From an uncultured Clostridia bacterium (GTDB lineage: Bacteria > Bacillota > Clostridia > Oscillospirales > Oscillospiraceae): 15,817 bases of DNA. The notes beneath the pieces are model-generated. The model did no database searches and had not been told where the DNA came from. It worked only from the letters and a program-made list of their open reading frames with translations. Positions 6,578 to 12,470 of this stretch are shown here, in pieces. The stretch is from assembly GCA_946187475.1 (NCBI GenBank), contig CAMHRJ010000021.1, positions 1-15,817 of the forward strand. The letters are read 5' to 3'. Position numbers and translations under genes: made by a program. Each line of letters starts with the position of its first letter. The stretch's first letter is position 1.

Positions 6578-8458
6578 ATGCGTTATGACGCCGGAACATG
6601 TGATATTGCCGTGATCGGCGCGGGCCACGCCGGAATCGAGGCGGCCCTGGCCGCGGCGCGGCTGGGCTGCGACACGGTCTGCTTTACGCTGCATCTGGAC
6701 GCGGTGGGCAACATGCCCTGCAACCCGGCCATCGGCGGCACCGGCAAGGGCCACCTGGTGCGGGAGCTGGACGCCCTGGGCGGCGAAATGGCCCGGGCGG
6801 CGGACAAGGCCTGCATCCAGTACCGGATGCTGAACCGCGGCAAAGGCCCGGCGGTGCACTCCCTGCGGGCCCAGGCCGACCGGCGGCGCTACCAGAGCGT
6901 CATGAAGCACACCCTGGAACTGCAGGAGAATCTGCACCTGAAGCAGACGGAGGTGGTCTCCATCGAGACCGAGAACGGTCATGTCTCCGCCGTGGTCACA
7001 TCGACCGGCGCCGTCTGGCGCTGCAAAGCCGTGATTATCGCCTCCGGCACCTATCTCCGGGGCCGCACCATCGTGGGTGAGGAGCTGCGGGATTCCGGCC
7101 CCGACGGGCTGGCGGCCTCCGGCCCGCTGGCGGAATGCTGCGCCGAGCTGGGCCTTTCCATGCGCCGGTTCAAGACCGGCACGCCGCCCCGCATCAACGC
7201 CCGGTCGGTGGATTTCTCCAAGATGGAGATCCAGGTGGGTGACGACGAGATCGAGCCCTTCTCCTTCGAGACCACCGACCCCATCGAAAACCGGGTCACC
7301 TGCTGGCTGACCTACACCAACGAGCGCACCCACGCCATCCTGCGGGAGAACCTTGACCGCTGCCCCATGTATTCCGGTGTGATCGAGGGCGTGGGCCCCC
7401 GCTACTGCCCCAGCATCGAAACCAAGATCATGACCTTCCCGGACAAGCCCCGGCACCAGCTGTTCCTGGAGCCCATGGGTCTGGACACGGAAGAATTATA
7501 CTTGCAGGGCTTCTCCTCCTCCATGCCCGAGGACGTGCAGATCGCGGCGGTCCACACGCTGCCCGGTCTGGAGCACGCGGAGCTGACCCGCCCGGCCTAC
7601 GCCATCGAATACGACTGCGTGGACCCCACAGAGCTCTATCCCACCCTGGAGGCGAAAAAGGTCCCCGGCCTCTACGGCGCGGGGCAGTTCAACGGCTCCA
7701 GCGGTTATGAGGAGGCCGCCGTCCAGGGCTTCGTGGCCGGCGTGAACGCCGCGCTGAAGCTTCAGGGCAAAGAGCCCCTGATCCTCCGGCGCTCCGACGG
7801 CTACATCGGCACCCTCATCGACGATCTGGTCACCAAGGGCACCAACGAGCCCTACCGCATCATGACCTCCCGGTCGGAATATCGGCTTTTGCACCGGCAG
7901 GACAACGCCGACGAGCGACTGATCCACATCGGCCGCAGGATCGGACTGGTCTCGGAGCAGCGGGAGCGAGCCGTGGAGGAAAAATACCGGGCAGTGGCCG
8001 CCGAGATGCAGCGGCTGGAGGACACCCACATCCCGCCCTCGGAGGCATTGGCCGCCATGCTGACGGAAAAGGGCACCGTGCCCACCCAGAGCGGCGTCAG
8101 TCTGGCAGACCTGCTGCGCAGGCCCCAGCTGCACTACACCGATCTGGCGCCCTTCGACCCCCAGCGCCCGGCGCTGCCCCACGCGGTGACAGAGCAGGCG
8201 GAGATCCGCCTGAAATACGCGGGCTACATTCGCCGCCAGCTGAAGCAGGTGGAGGAATTCACCCGGCTGGAGGAGCACCCCCTGCCCGCTGAGCTGGACT
8301 ACACCCAGATTTCCTGCCTCCGGCTGGAGGCCCGACAGAAGCTGCAGGCCATCCGCCCCGCCAGCATCGGCCAGGCCAGCCGCATTTCCGGGGTCTCCCC
8401 GGCGGATGTGGCGGCGCTGATGGTCTATCTGCAGACCGACCACGGAGAAACGCCATGA
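6578..8458 (+). CDS. mnmG: tRNA uridine-5-carboxymethylaminomethyl(34) synthesis protein MnmG
   Basis: This FAD enzyme of 626 residues, with MnmE, puts the (carboxymethyl)aminomethyl group on C5 of wobble U34. The Rossmann FAD motif is VIGAGHAG (12-19). NPAIGGTGKGHL (49-60), MLNRGKGPAVHSLRAQADR and GLYGAGQFNGSSGYEEAAVQ are diagnostic MnmG/GidA blocks. Cys48 and Cys277 correspond to the two functionally important cysteines of the E. coli protein. TSRSEYRLLHRQDNAD and the C-terminal helical domain that binds MnmE are present, so it looks full length. A Shine-Dalgarno TTGAGGT (6565-6571) precedes ATG 6578. The stop overlaps the GNAT start (ATGA), and mnmA follows, so U34 C5 modification and thiolation share one operon. 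Confidence 0.96.
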   Translation: MRYDAGTCDIAVIGAGHAGIEAALAAARLGCDTVCFTLHLDAVGNMPCNPAIGGTGKGHLVRELDALGGEMARAADKACIQYRMLNRGKGPAVHSLRAQADRRRYQSVMKHTLELQENLHLKQTEVVSIETENGHVSAVVTSTGAVWRCKAVIIASGTYLRGRTIVGEELRDSGPDGLAASGPLAECCAELGLSMRRFKTGTPPRINARSVDFSKMEIQVGDDEIEPFSFETTDPIENRVTCWLTYTNERTHAILRENLDRCPMYSGVIEGVGPRYCPSIETKIMTFPDKPRHQLFLEPMGLDTEELYLQGFSSSMPEDVQIAAVHTLPGLEHAELTRPAYAIEYDCVDPTELYPTLEAKKVPGLYGAGQFNGSSGYEEAAVQGFVAGVNAALKLQGKEPLILRRSDGYIGTLIDDLVTKGTNEPYRIMTSRSEYRLLHRQDNADERLIHIGRRIGLVSEQRERAVEEKYRAVAAEMQRLEDTHIPPSEALAAMLTEKGTVPTQSGVSLADLLRRPQLHYTDLAPFDPQRPALPHAVTEQAEIRLKYAGYIRRQLKQVEEFTRLEEHPLPAELDYTQISCLRLEARQKLQAIRPASIGQASRISGVSPADVAALMVYLQTDHGETP

Positions 8459-8931
8459 ACTTTACCATCATCCCCGGCTACGATCACCCGGAGACCCTGG
8501 GCGAGCTGTTTCAGGAATACACCGACATGCTGGTTCAGGCCGCGCCCAACTTCAAGGGGTATCTGGCCCTGCAGAACTACGACGAGGAGCTCTCTCACCT
8601 GCGGGAGAAGTATGAGCGCCTCTACCTGGCCCTGACGCCTGCGGGCGAGGCCGCGGGCTGCATCGCCCTGCACCGACTGGACGACGCGCGCTGCGAGCTC
8701 AAGCGCCTTTACGTCCGGCCGCAGTACCGCAAAGACGGTCTCGGCTCGCTCCTGACGGAGCAGCTGCTGGCCGACGCGGTCTCCGCCGGGTATCAAAAAA
8801 TGCTGCTGGACACCTTCCCCTTCCTGGAGAGCGCCGTGCGCCTCTACCGCCGCCACGGCTTCACGGACGGGGAGCAGTACAACAACAATCCCATTCCCGG
8901 GGAAATGATCTTTCTGGAGAAAACGCTATGA
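8455..8931 (+). CDS. GNAT family N-acetyltransferase
   Basis: The protein has 158 residues. ELKRLYVRPQYRKDGLGSLL (81-100) is the beta4-alpha3 block with the acetyl-CoA pyrophosphate loop (R/Q-x-x-G-x-G, RKDGLG at 92-97). The C-terminal LLDTFPFLESAVRLYRRHGF and the NNPIPGEMIFLEKTL ending are typical of small GNATs. The substrate cannot be told from sequence. It overlaps mnmG by ATGA on one side and mnmA by ATGA on the other, so it is translationally coupled to two tRNA U34 modification genes. That position might hint at a role in RNA or amino-acid metabolism, but GNAT genes are often found in operons without a functional link. Confidence 0.9.
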   Translation: MNFTIIPGYDHPETLGELFQEYTDMLVQAAPNFKGYLALQNYDEELSHLREKYERLYLALTPAGEAAGCIALHRLDDARCELKRLYVRPQYRKDGLGSLLTEQLLADAVSAGYQKMLLDTFPFLESAVRLYRRHGFTDGEQYNNNPIPGEMIFLEKTL

Positions 8932-9923
8932 AGGTGGTCTTAGGTCTCTCCGGCGGCGTGGACTCCGCCGTCTGCGCCGCCCTGCTTCAGCGGCAGGGCC
9001 ACGAGGTCGTGGGCCTCTATCTGGAAAACGGCATCTCCGAAACCGGCGTCACCGACGCCCGGGCCGTGGCGGAGCGCTTCGGCATCCCGCTGGACGTGCT
9101 GGACATCCGGCAAGCGCTGGAGGCGCAGGTCTGCGCGCCCTTTGAACAGTCTTACCGCCGGGGCGAGACGCCGAACCCCTGCATCCTCTGCAACCCCACG
9201 GTGAAATTCAAGGCCCTGCTGGCCCACGCCGACGCCATCGGCGCGGAATGCGTCGCCACCGGGCACTACGCCCGGACGAAGGACGGCGCTCTTTACAAGG
9301 GCCGCCCGGCCAACGACCAGAGCTACATGCTCTGCCGCCTGAAACCAGAGCAGGTGCAGCGCCTGCTGCTGCCTCTGGGCGACTATGAAAAAACGGAAGT
9401 CCGGGCCTTGGCAGAGGAATTCGGCATCCCCGTGGCGAAAAAGCCCGACAGCATGGAGATCTGCTTCATCCCGGACAAGGATTACGCCGGCTGGATGGCA
9501 CGGCGCGCGCCTCTGCCCGGCCCCGGGGACTTTGTTCTGGAGGGCCAGGTCATCGGTCAGCACGAGGGCATCTGCCGCTACACCGTGGGCCAGCGCAGGC
9601 CCGGTCTCGTGAACGGGCGGAAGGTCTACATCTCCCGCATCCACGCCGACACCAACACCATCGAGCTGGCTTACTGGGACGATCTTTTCAAGACCGAGGT
9701 CCGCGCCCGGGACTTCAGCTGGCTCATCGAGCCGCCCACCGTGCCCATTCGCGCCAGCGTCCGGGTCCGGCACACCAAGTGGGAGAACCCCGCCTGCACC
9801 GCCGAGATCGTGGGCGACGAGGTTCTCATCCGCTGTGACGAACCGGTGCGCGCACCCGCCCCGGGCCAAAGCGCAGTATTGTACGACAACGACCGGGTCC
9901 TCGGCGGCGGCTGGATCATCTGA
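8928..9923 (+). CDS. mnmA: tRNA 2-thiouridine(34) synthase MnmA
   Basis: The enzyme has 331 residues, shorter than the ~360-370 of the E. coli-type protein. It adenylates and thiolates C2 of U34 in Lys, Glu and Gln tRNAs. The PP-loop SGGVDS is at 8-13, TGHYAR at 111-116, MEICFIPDKDY at 176-186 and VLGGGWII at the end. The nucleophile region reads NPCILCN (83-89). Cys88 is the catalytic cysteine and Cys179 the second one. Cys85 replaces the Asp usual in E. coli and B. subtilis (DxxC), giving CxxC. Three such cysteines could hold an Fe-S cluster, which is inference. It starts in an ATGA overlap with the GNAT gene. No terminator hairpin is visible after its stop before the perR promoter. Confidence 0.95.
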   Translation: MKVVLGLSGGVDSAVCAALLQRQGHEVVGLYLENGISETGVTDARAVAERFGIPLDVLDIRQALEAQVCAPFEQSYRRGETPNPCILCNPTVKFKALLAHADAIGAECVATGHYARTKDGALYKGRPANDQSYMLCRLKPEQVQRLLLPLGDYEKTEVRALAEEFGIPVAKKPDSMEICFIPDKDYAGWMARRAPLPGPGDFVLEGQVIGQHEGICRYTVGQRRPGLVNGRKVYISRIHADTNTIELAYWDDLFKTEVRARDFSWLIEPPTVPIRASVRVRHTKWENPACTAEIVGDEVLIRCDEPVRAPAPGQSAVLYDNDRVLGGGWII

Positions 9924-9941
9924 AATCGCCCTTTTTCCCTC

Positions 9942-9970
9942 TTTACAAACGCGCCTCCCCGTGGTATACT
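9942..9970 (+). promoter_or_regulatory. Sigma-A-type promoter of the perR-rubrerythrin unit
   Basis: TTTACA (9942-9947) and TATACT (9965-9970) are separated by exactly 17 bases, close to the vegetative consensus. The expected start of transcription, near 9977, falls at the left edge of the Fur/PerR-type palindrome. Confidence 0.85.
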
Positions 9971-9976
9971 AAAAAC

Positions 9977-9995
9977 GATAATAATTCTTATTATT
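9977..9995. promoter_or_regulatory. Fur/PerR-type operator
   Basis: ATAATAA (9978-9984) and TTATTAT (9988-9994) form a perfect inverted repeat around TTC. The 19-base site read as 9-1-9 starts GATAATAAT, which resembles the left half of the Fur box. Read as 7-1-7 it also resembles the PerR box TTATAATNATTATAA. It overlaps the expected transcription start, so a bound repressor would block the promoter. The gene directly downstream encodes a PerR-like protein, which suggests autoregulation. Confidence 0.75.
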
Positions 9996-10015
9996 GAAAT
10001 TAGGAGGTGCTAACT

Positions 10016-10423
10016 GTGGAGACGCGCAAGCGCAGCAAAAAGCGGCAGGCGATTCTGGACGCCCTGCGCGCCACCTGTGAGCACCCCACCGCCGAACAGC
10101 TGCACCGGCAGCTGAAGGCGCAGTACCCCGATCTCAGTCTCGGCACCGTGTACCGGAATCTCAGCCTCTTCGCCGATGACGGCGATGCCATCCGCGTGGG
10201 CGTCATCCACGGGCAGGAGCACTTCGACTGGCGCACCGATCCCCACGCCCATCTGGTTTGCCGCCGGTGTGAGCGGATTTTCGACGTGGAGCTGCCCCTG
10301 GAGGCAGACCGGCTCTGCGCCACGGTGGGAAAGTCCACCGACGCGGAGATCACCGAATGCGCGTTCACGTTCCACGGCGTGTGCGCCGATTGCAGGCAGA
10401 AAGCGGAGCACATCTCCGCCTAA
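10016..10423 (+). CDS. perR: Fur family peroxide/metal-responsive repressor, PerR-like
   Basis: The protein has 135 residues and a winged-helix Fur fold. GTG 10016 is chosen because TAGGAGGTG (10001-10009) ends 6 bases upstream; the earlier in-frame GTG at 10007 lies inside that site. Residues that match the regulatory metal site of B. subtilis PerR are His23, Asp71, His77, His79 and Asp90. Asp at the last place, rather than the Glu typical of Fur, favours PerR. The structural zinc site is two CxxC pairs, Cys82/Cys85 and Cys123/Cys126. The recognition helix region is LGTVYRNL (42-49). It sits behind its own promoter and operator and 39 bases before reverse rubrerythrin, a classic PerR target in Clostridia. 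Assignment to PerR rather than Fur or Zur is inferred from residues and context. Confidence 0.9.
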   Translation: METRKRSKKRQAILDALRATCEHPTAEQLHRQLKAQYPDLSLGTVYRNLSLFADDGDAIRVGVIHGQEHFDWRTDPHAHLVCRRCERIFDVELPLEADRLCATVGKSTDAEITECAFTFHGVCADCRQKAEHISA

Positions 10424-10462
10424 GCATACATTCAAAAATTCTTTTACAGGAGGAAATGTAAA

Positions 10463-11029
10463 ATGACAAAATGGGTTTGCAGCGTTTGCGGTTACGTCCA
10501 TGAGGGCGACACCCCTCCCGAGTTCTGCCCGGTATGTAAGGTTCCCGCCGAGAAGTTTGTGAAACAGGAGGGCGAGATGTCCTGGGCTGCTGAGCACGTG
10601 GTCGGCGTCGGCAAGGTCTTCGGTGAGGACGTCCCCGCCGAGGTACGCGAGGAGATCATCGCCGGTCTCCGCTCCAACTTCGAGGGCGAGTGCTCCGAGG
10701 TCGGCATGTATCTGGCCATGGGCCGCGTCGCCGCCCGCGAGGGTTATCCCGAGATCGCTCTCTACTGGGAGAAGGCCGCCTACGAAGAGGCTGACCATGC
10801 CTCCAGATTCGCCGAGCTGCTGGGCGAGGTCATCACCGCCAGCACCAAGAAGAACCTGCAGATGCGCGTGGACGCCGAGTGCGGCGCCACCCAGGGCAAG
10901 ACCGATCTGGCCAAGCTCTGCAAGAAGTACAACCTGGACGCCCTGCACGACACCATCCATGAGATGGCCCGTGACGAGGCCCGCCACGGCAAGGCCTTTA
11001 AAGGCCTGCTCGAGAGATACTTCAAGTAA
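10463..11029 (+). CDS. Reverse rubrerythrin (NADH-linked peroxidase type)
   Basis: The protein has 188 residues in the domain order rubredoxin first, ferritin-like second, which is the reverse of classical rubrerythrin. The FeS4 rubredoxin domain has Cys6, Cys9, Cys22 and Cys25. The diiron four-helix bundle has EGEC (74-77), EEADH (108-112), Glu139 and DEARH (171-175). Proteins of this type in Clostridium acetobutylicum reduce hydrogen peroxide and oxygen with electrons from NADH via a reductase and rubredoxin, and are under PerR control. A strong AGGAGG (10448-10453) stands 9 bases before the ATG. The last codons (KGLLERYFK) are repeated, with synonymous changes, at 11396-11425. A perfect 16-bp palindrome, AGGCCTTTAAAGGCCT, lies at 10992-11007 just before the repeated part. 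Confidence 0.93.
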   Translation: MTKWVCSVCGYVHEGDTPPEFCPVCKVPAEKFVKQEGEMSWAAEHVVGVGKVFGEDVPAEVREEIIAGLRSNFEGECSEVGMYLAMGRVAAREGYPEIALYWEKAAYEEADHASRFAELLGEVITASTKKNLQMRVDAECGATQGKTDLAKLCKKYNLDALHDTIHEMARDEARHGKAFKGLLERYFK

Positions 11030-11030
11030 G
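11003..11030. repeat. Direct repeat, left copy (3' end of rubrerythrin gene)
   Basis: The 28 bases ending in TACTTCAAGTAAG recur at 11399-11426 with 25 identities, offset by 396 bases. The three differences are all third-position or synonymous (CTC/CTG Leu, AGA/CGT Arg). The left copy forms the functional end of the rubrerythrin gene. Confidence 0.9.
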
Positions 11031-11035
11031 CGATT

Positions 11036-11389
11036 ATGGCAAAATCTCTCGACCAGGTAAAAGAGGAAATGCTTCAATCGGGCCTTGTTGACGAGCGAAA
11101 GATTGCGGTTTTTGCCAACGCCAAAAATCTTCCGAACGGCGAATACGGACTTTGTGTTCTGGGTATCAACAAGGGAATCCTGACGGTGAGCGGAGCAAGT
11201 TTCTCTCAAGAAATTGACGACAAGCTCTACGAAGTTCAGCTTAATCAGATTACTGACATCAAATCGAGTTCGTTTGTCTTCAATCGCTATGTTCAGTTCA
11301 CCTATCAGAATTTCCGCTGGAAATTTGCCGATTTTGGCGACGCCAAAAACTTTATCGAGGCTCTGAATGCCGAGTGCGCTGTCTCATAA
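11036..11389 (+). CDS. Hypothetical protein, possible bacterial PH-like domain, likely inserted
   Basis: The protein has 117 residues and is not recognised. A short N-terminal helix (SLDQVKEEMLQSGLVD) precedes what looks like a row of beta strands and a closing helix: LCVLGINKGILTVSG, DDKLYEVQLNQITDIKSSS, RYVQFTYQNFRWKFADFG and DAKNFIEALNAE. This pattern resembles bacterial PH domains of the YokE/bPH type. There are no membrane segments. Base composition is odd: three sampled 60-base lines give 82/180 G+C (46%), against 40/60 (67%) for one line of the rubrerythrin gene. It starts 6 bases after the rubrerythrin stop with no good Shine-Dalgarno, and is bounded by two copies of the rubrerythrin tail, so it was probably acquired by insertion. 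Function is unknown. Confidence 0.72.
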   Translation: MAKSLDQVKEEMLQSGLVDERKIAVFANAKNLPNGEYGLCVLGINKGILTVSGASFSQEIDDKLYEVQLNQITDIKSSSFVFNRYVQFTYQNFRWKFADFGDAKNFIEALNAECAVS

Positions 11390-11395
11390 GAGCAA

Positions 11396-11425
11396 AGGGG
11401 CCTGCTGGAGCGTTACTTCAAGTAA
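11396..11425 (+). pseudogene. Remnant of a rubrerythrin 3' end (right copy of direct repeat)
   Basis: In the frame ending at TAA 11423-11425 this reads RGLLERYFK and stop, against KGLLERYFK and stop for the intact gene. It has no start codon and lies 7 bases after the stop of the low-GC gene. The codons (CTG, CGT) look more like the host's than those in the intact copy (CTC, AGA). This suggests it may be the original gene end, displaced when the 396-bp segment was inserted upstream of rubredoxin. Confidence 0.82.
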
Positions 11426-11451
11426 GAAATACCAATCAGGAGGAAATTCAA

Positions 11452-11583
11452 ATGAAATACGTTTGCACCGTTTGCGGTTGGGTTTATGACGAAGAGGAAG
11501 CCGGCGTGAAGTGGGAAGATCTGCCCGCTGATTTCGTCTGCGAGCTCTGCGGCGTCGGCAAGGATCAGTTCGAGGCCGAGTAA
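11452..11583 (+). CDS. Rubredoxin, short form
   Basis: The protein has 43 residues. It binds one iron through Cys5, Cys8, Cys30 and Cys33 and passes electrons to rubrerythrin-type peroxidases in the cytosol. CTVCGWVYDEE and the GVGKDQFE end are typical. Compared with the usual 52-54-residue rubredoxins, about ten residues of the loop between the Cys pairs (the DPDNGVAPGT part) are missing. The second Cys pair reads CELCG rather than CPVCG. AGGAGG (11438-11443) stands 8 bases before ATG 11452. Before the presumed insertion the gene would have directly followed reverse rubrerythrin, its likely redox partner. A strong terminator follows 15 bases after the stop. Confidence 0.93.
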   Translation: MKYVCTVCGWVYDEEEAGVKWEDLPADFVCELCGVGKDQFEAE

Positions 11584-11595
11584 TCCAAATAACGA

Positions 11596-11629
11596 AAACC
11601 GTCCTGCCGAATCCGGCAGGACGGTTTTT
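11596..11629 (+). terminator. Rho-independent terminator of the perR-rubredoxin unit
   Basis: CCGTCCTGCCG (11599-11609) pairs with CGGCAGGACGG (11614-11624) around AATC, giving an 11-bp GC-rich stem followed by TTTTT (11625-11629). An A-run on the left lengthens the stem. Confidence 0.95.
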
Positions 11630-11690
11630 GCGTTGGAGACGGTGTTTTTTCAAAATTGAATTTCTAGAGTTTAAGAAACTGCCAATCCAA

Positions 11691-11847
11691 CATGGCTCTC
11701 CCTTCGGGAGCGCTGGCACGGCGGGAACTAGCCGTGACTGAGAGGGCTGGCTGCCAGTTATACCGCATTGCGTTTTCTGCGCTCATAGTTTACCCTCTCA
11801 GTCATGCCGCTCTGCGGCATGACAGCTCTCCCGGAGGGAGAGCCATG
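11691..11847. repeat. MITE-like palindromic repeat, element B
   Basis: This noncoding element of about 157 bp is of the same family as 6388-6534. Its outermost 12 bases, CATGGCTCTCCC (11691-11702), have their exact reverse complement at 11836-11847. The left arm holds CTCCC/GGGAG and CACGGC/GCCGTG hairpins followed by ACTGAGAGGG. The core has TATACCGCA. The right arm has CCCTCTCAGTCA, a CATGCCGC/GCGGCATG hairpin and GCTCTCCC/GGGAGAGC. Shared with element A in the same order are CTGGCACGGCG, GCCGTGACTGAG, TACCGCA, CTCAGTCA and GACAGCTC. The flanking bases 11630-11690 and 11848-11924 hold nothing I recognise. Confidence 0.85.
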
Positions 11848-11924
11848 TGGGTGCGGAGCAAAAACCAACATCCGGACGGATATCAATTTCCCGCTCTCCT
11901 TTTCGTCTTTTCCCGGTTTTTGCA

Positions 11925-11954
11925 TTGACAGAGGCCGCCGGGATGTGCTATTTT
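11925..11954 (+). promoter_or_regulatory. Sigma-A-type promoter of the DUF805 gene
   Basis: A perfect -35 TTGACA (11925-11930) is followed after 18 bases by TATTTT (11949-11954); CTATTT after 17 bases is the alternative -10. The start codon lies about 50 bases further on. Confidence 0.7.
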
Positions 11955-12003
11955 GGAACTGGAAAAATACCCCGCAATTTCAAAGAGATCGGAGGAGCAG
12001 ACC

Positions 12004-12414
12004 ATGACATTCGGCCAAGCTGTAAAAACCGTATTCGGCAAGTACATCGACTTTGACGGGCGCGCCCGCCGGAGCGAATTCTGGTACTTTACGCTGTTCA
12101 TTTTCATTCTGGACGCGGTGCTGTGGGCGCTGGGGCACATTGTCAGCGCGAAATTCGGCAACACATTGATGTCGCTCGTTTCCCTGGCCATTCTTCTGCC
12201 CAGTCTGGGTGTCTCGGTGCGTCGGCTGCACGACATTGGCAAGGGCGGCTGGTGGATCCTGCTGGAGTTCACGGTCATCGGCATCATCCTGCTGATCTTC
12301 TGGTGGGCCCAGGACAGCCAGGACGGCGAAAACGAGTATGGCCCCAACCCCAAGGGCGTCATGGGCCGGAACGAAATCGAGCAGAACGCGAAGCGCTTCC
12401 AGAGCGACGAATAA
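12004..12414 (+). CDS. DUF805 family membrane protein
   Basis: The protein has 136 residues. Family landmarks in order are FDGRARRSEFWYF (17-29), SVRRLHDIGKGGWW (71-84) and GENEYGPNPKG (108-118). Three or four hydrophobic helices are seen, about 27-49, 53-72 and 83-101. DUF805 (E. coli YhaH/YhaI-like) proteins are small inner-membrane proteins without a settled function. GGAGGAG (11991-11997) ends 6 bases before ATG 12004; the longer frame opening at TTG 11953 overlaps the promoter and is rejected. It is a single-gene unit with its own promoter and terminator, next to element B. Confidence 0.92.
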   Translation: MTFGQAVKTVFGKYIDFDGRARRSEFWYFTLFIFILDAVLWALGHIVSAKFGNTLMSLVSLAILLPSLGVSVRRLHDIGKGGWWILLEFTVIGIILLIFWWAQDSQDGENEYGPNPKGVMGRNEIEQNAKRFQSDE

Positions 12415-12426
12415 TCCCCAAACCAG

Positions 12427-12470
12427 AAAAAAGCACGCTTTCCAGATCGGAAAGCGTGTTTTGCGTTTTT
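12427..12470. terminator. Bidirectional terminator between convergent genes
   Basis: CACGCTTTCC (12434-12443) pairs with GGAAAGCGTG (12449-12458) around AGATC. T-rich sequence follows on the plus side (TTTTGCGTTTTT). A run of A on the other side (12427-12432) gives a T-run for the minus strand, so it can end both the DUF805 and the TMEM175 transcripts. Confidence 0.9.

Noticed and set aside
11374..11583. A longer 69-codon start for rubredoxin
   Set aside because: It would read through the rubrerythrin remnant; AGGAGG sits properly 8 bases before ATG 11452, where the rubredoxin fold starts.
11692..12056. Small plus-strand open frames across element B and the DUF805 promoter
   Set aside because: They cross the palindrome and the promoter, lack ribosome sites and have no protein-like composition.
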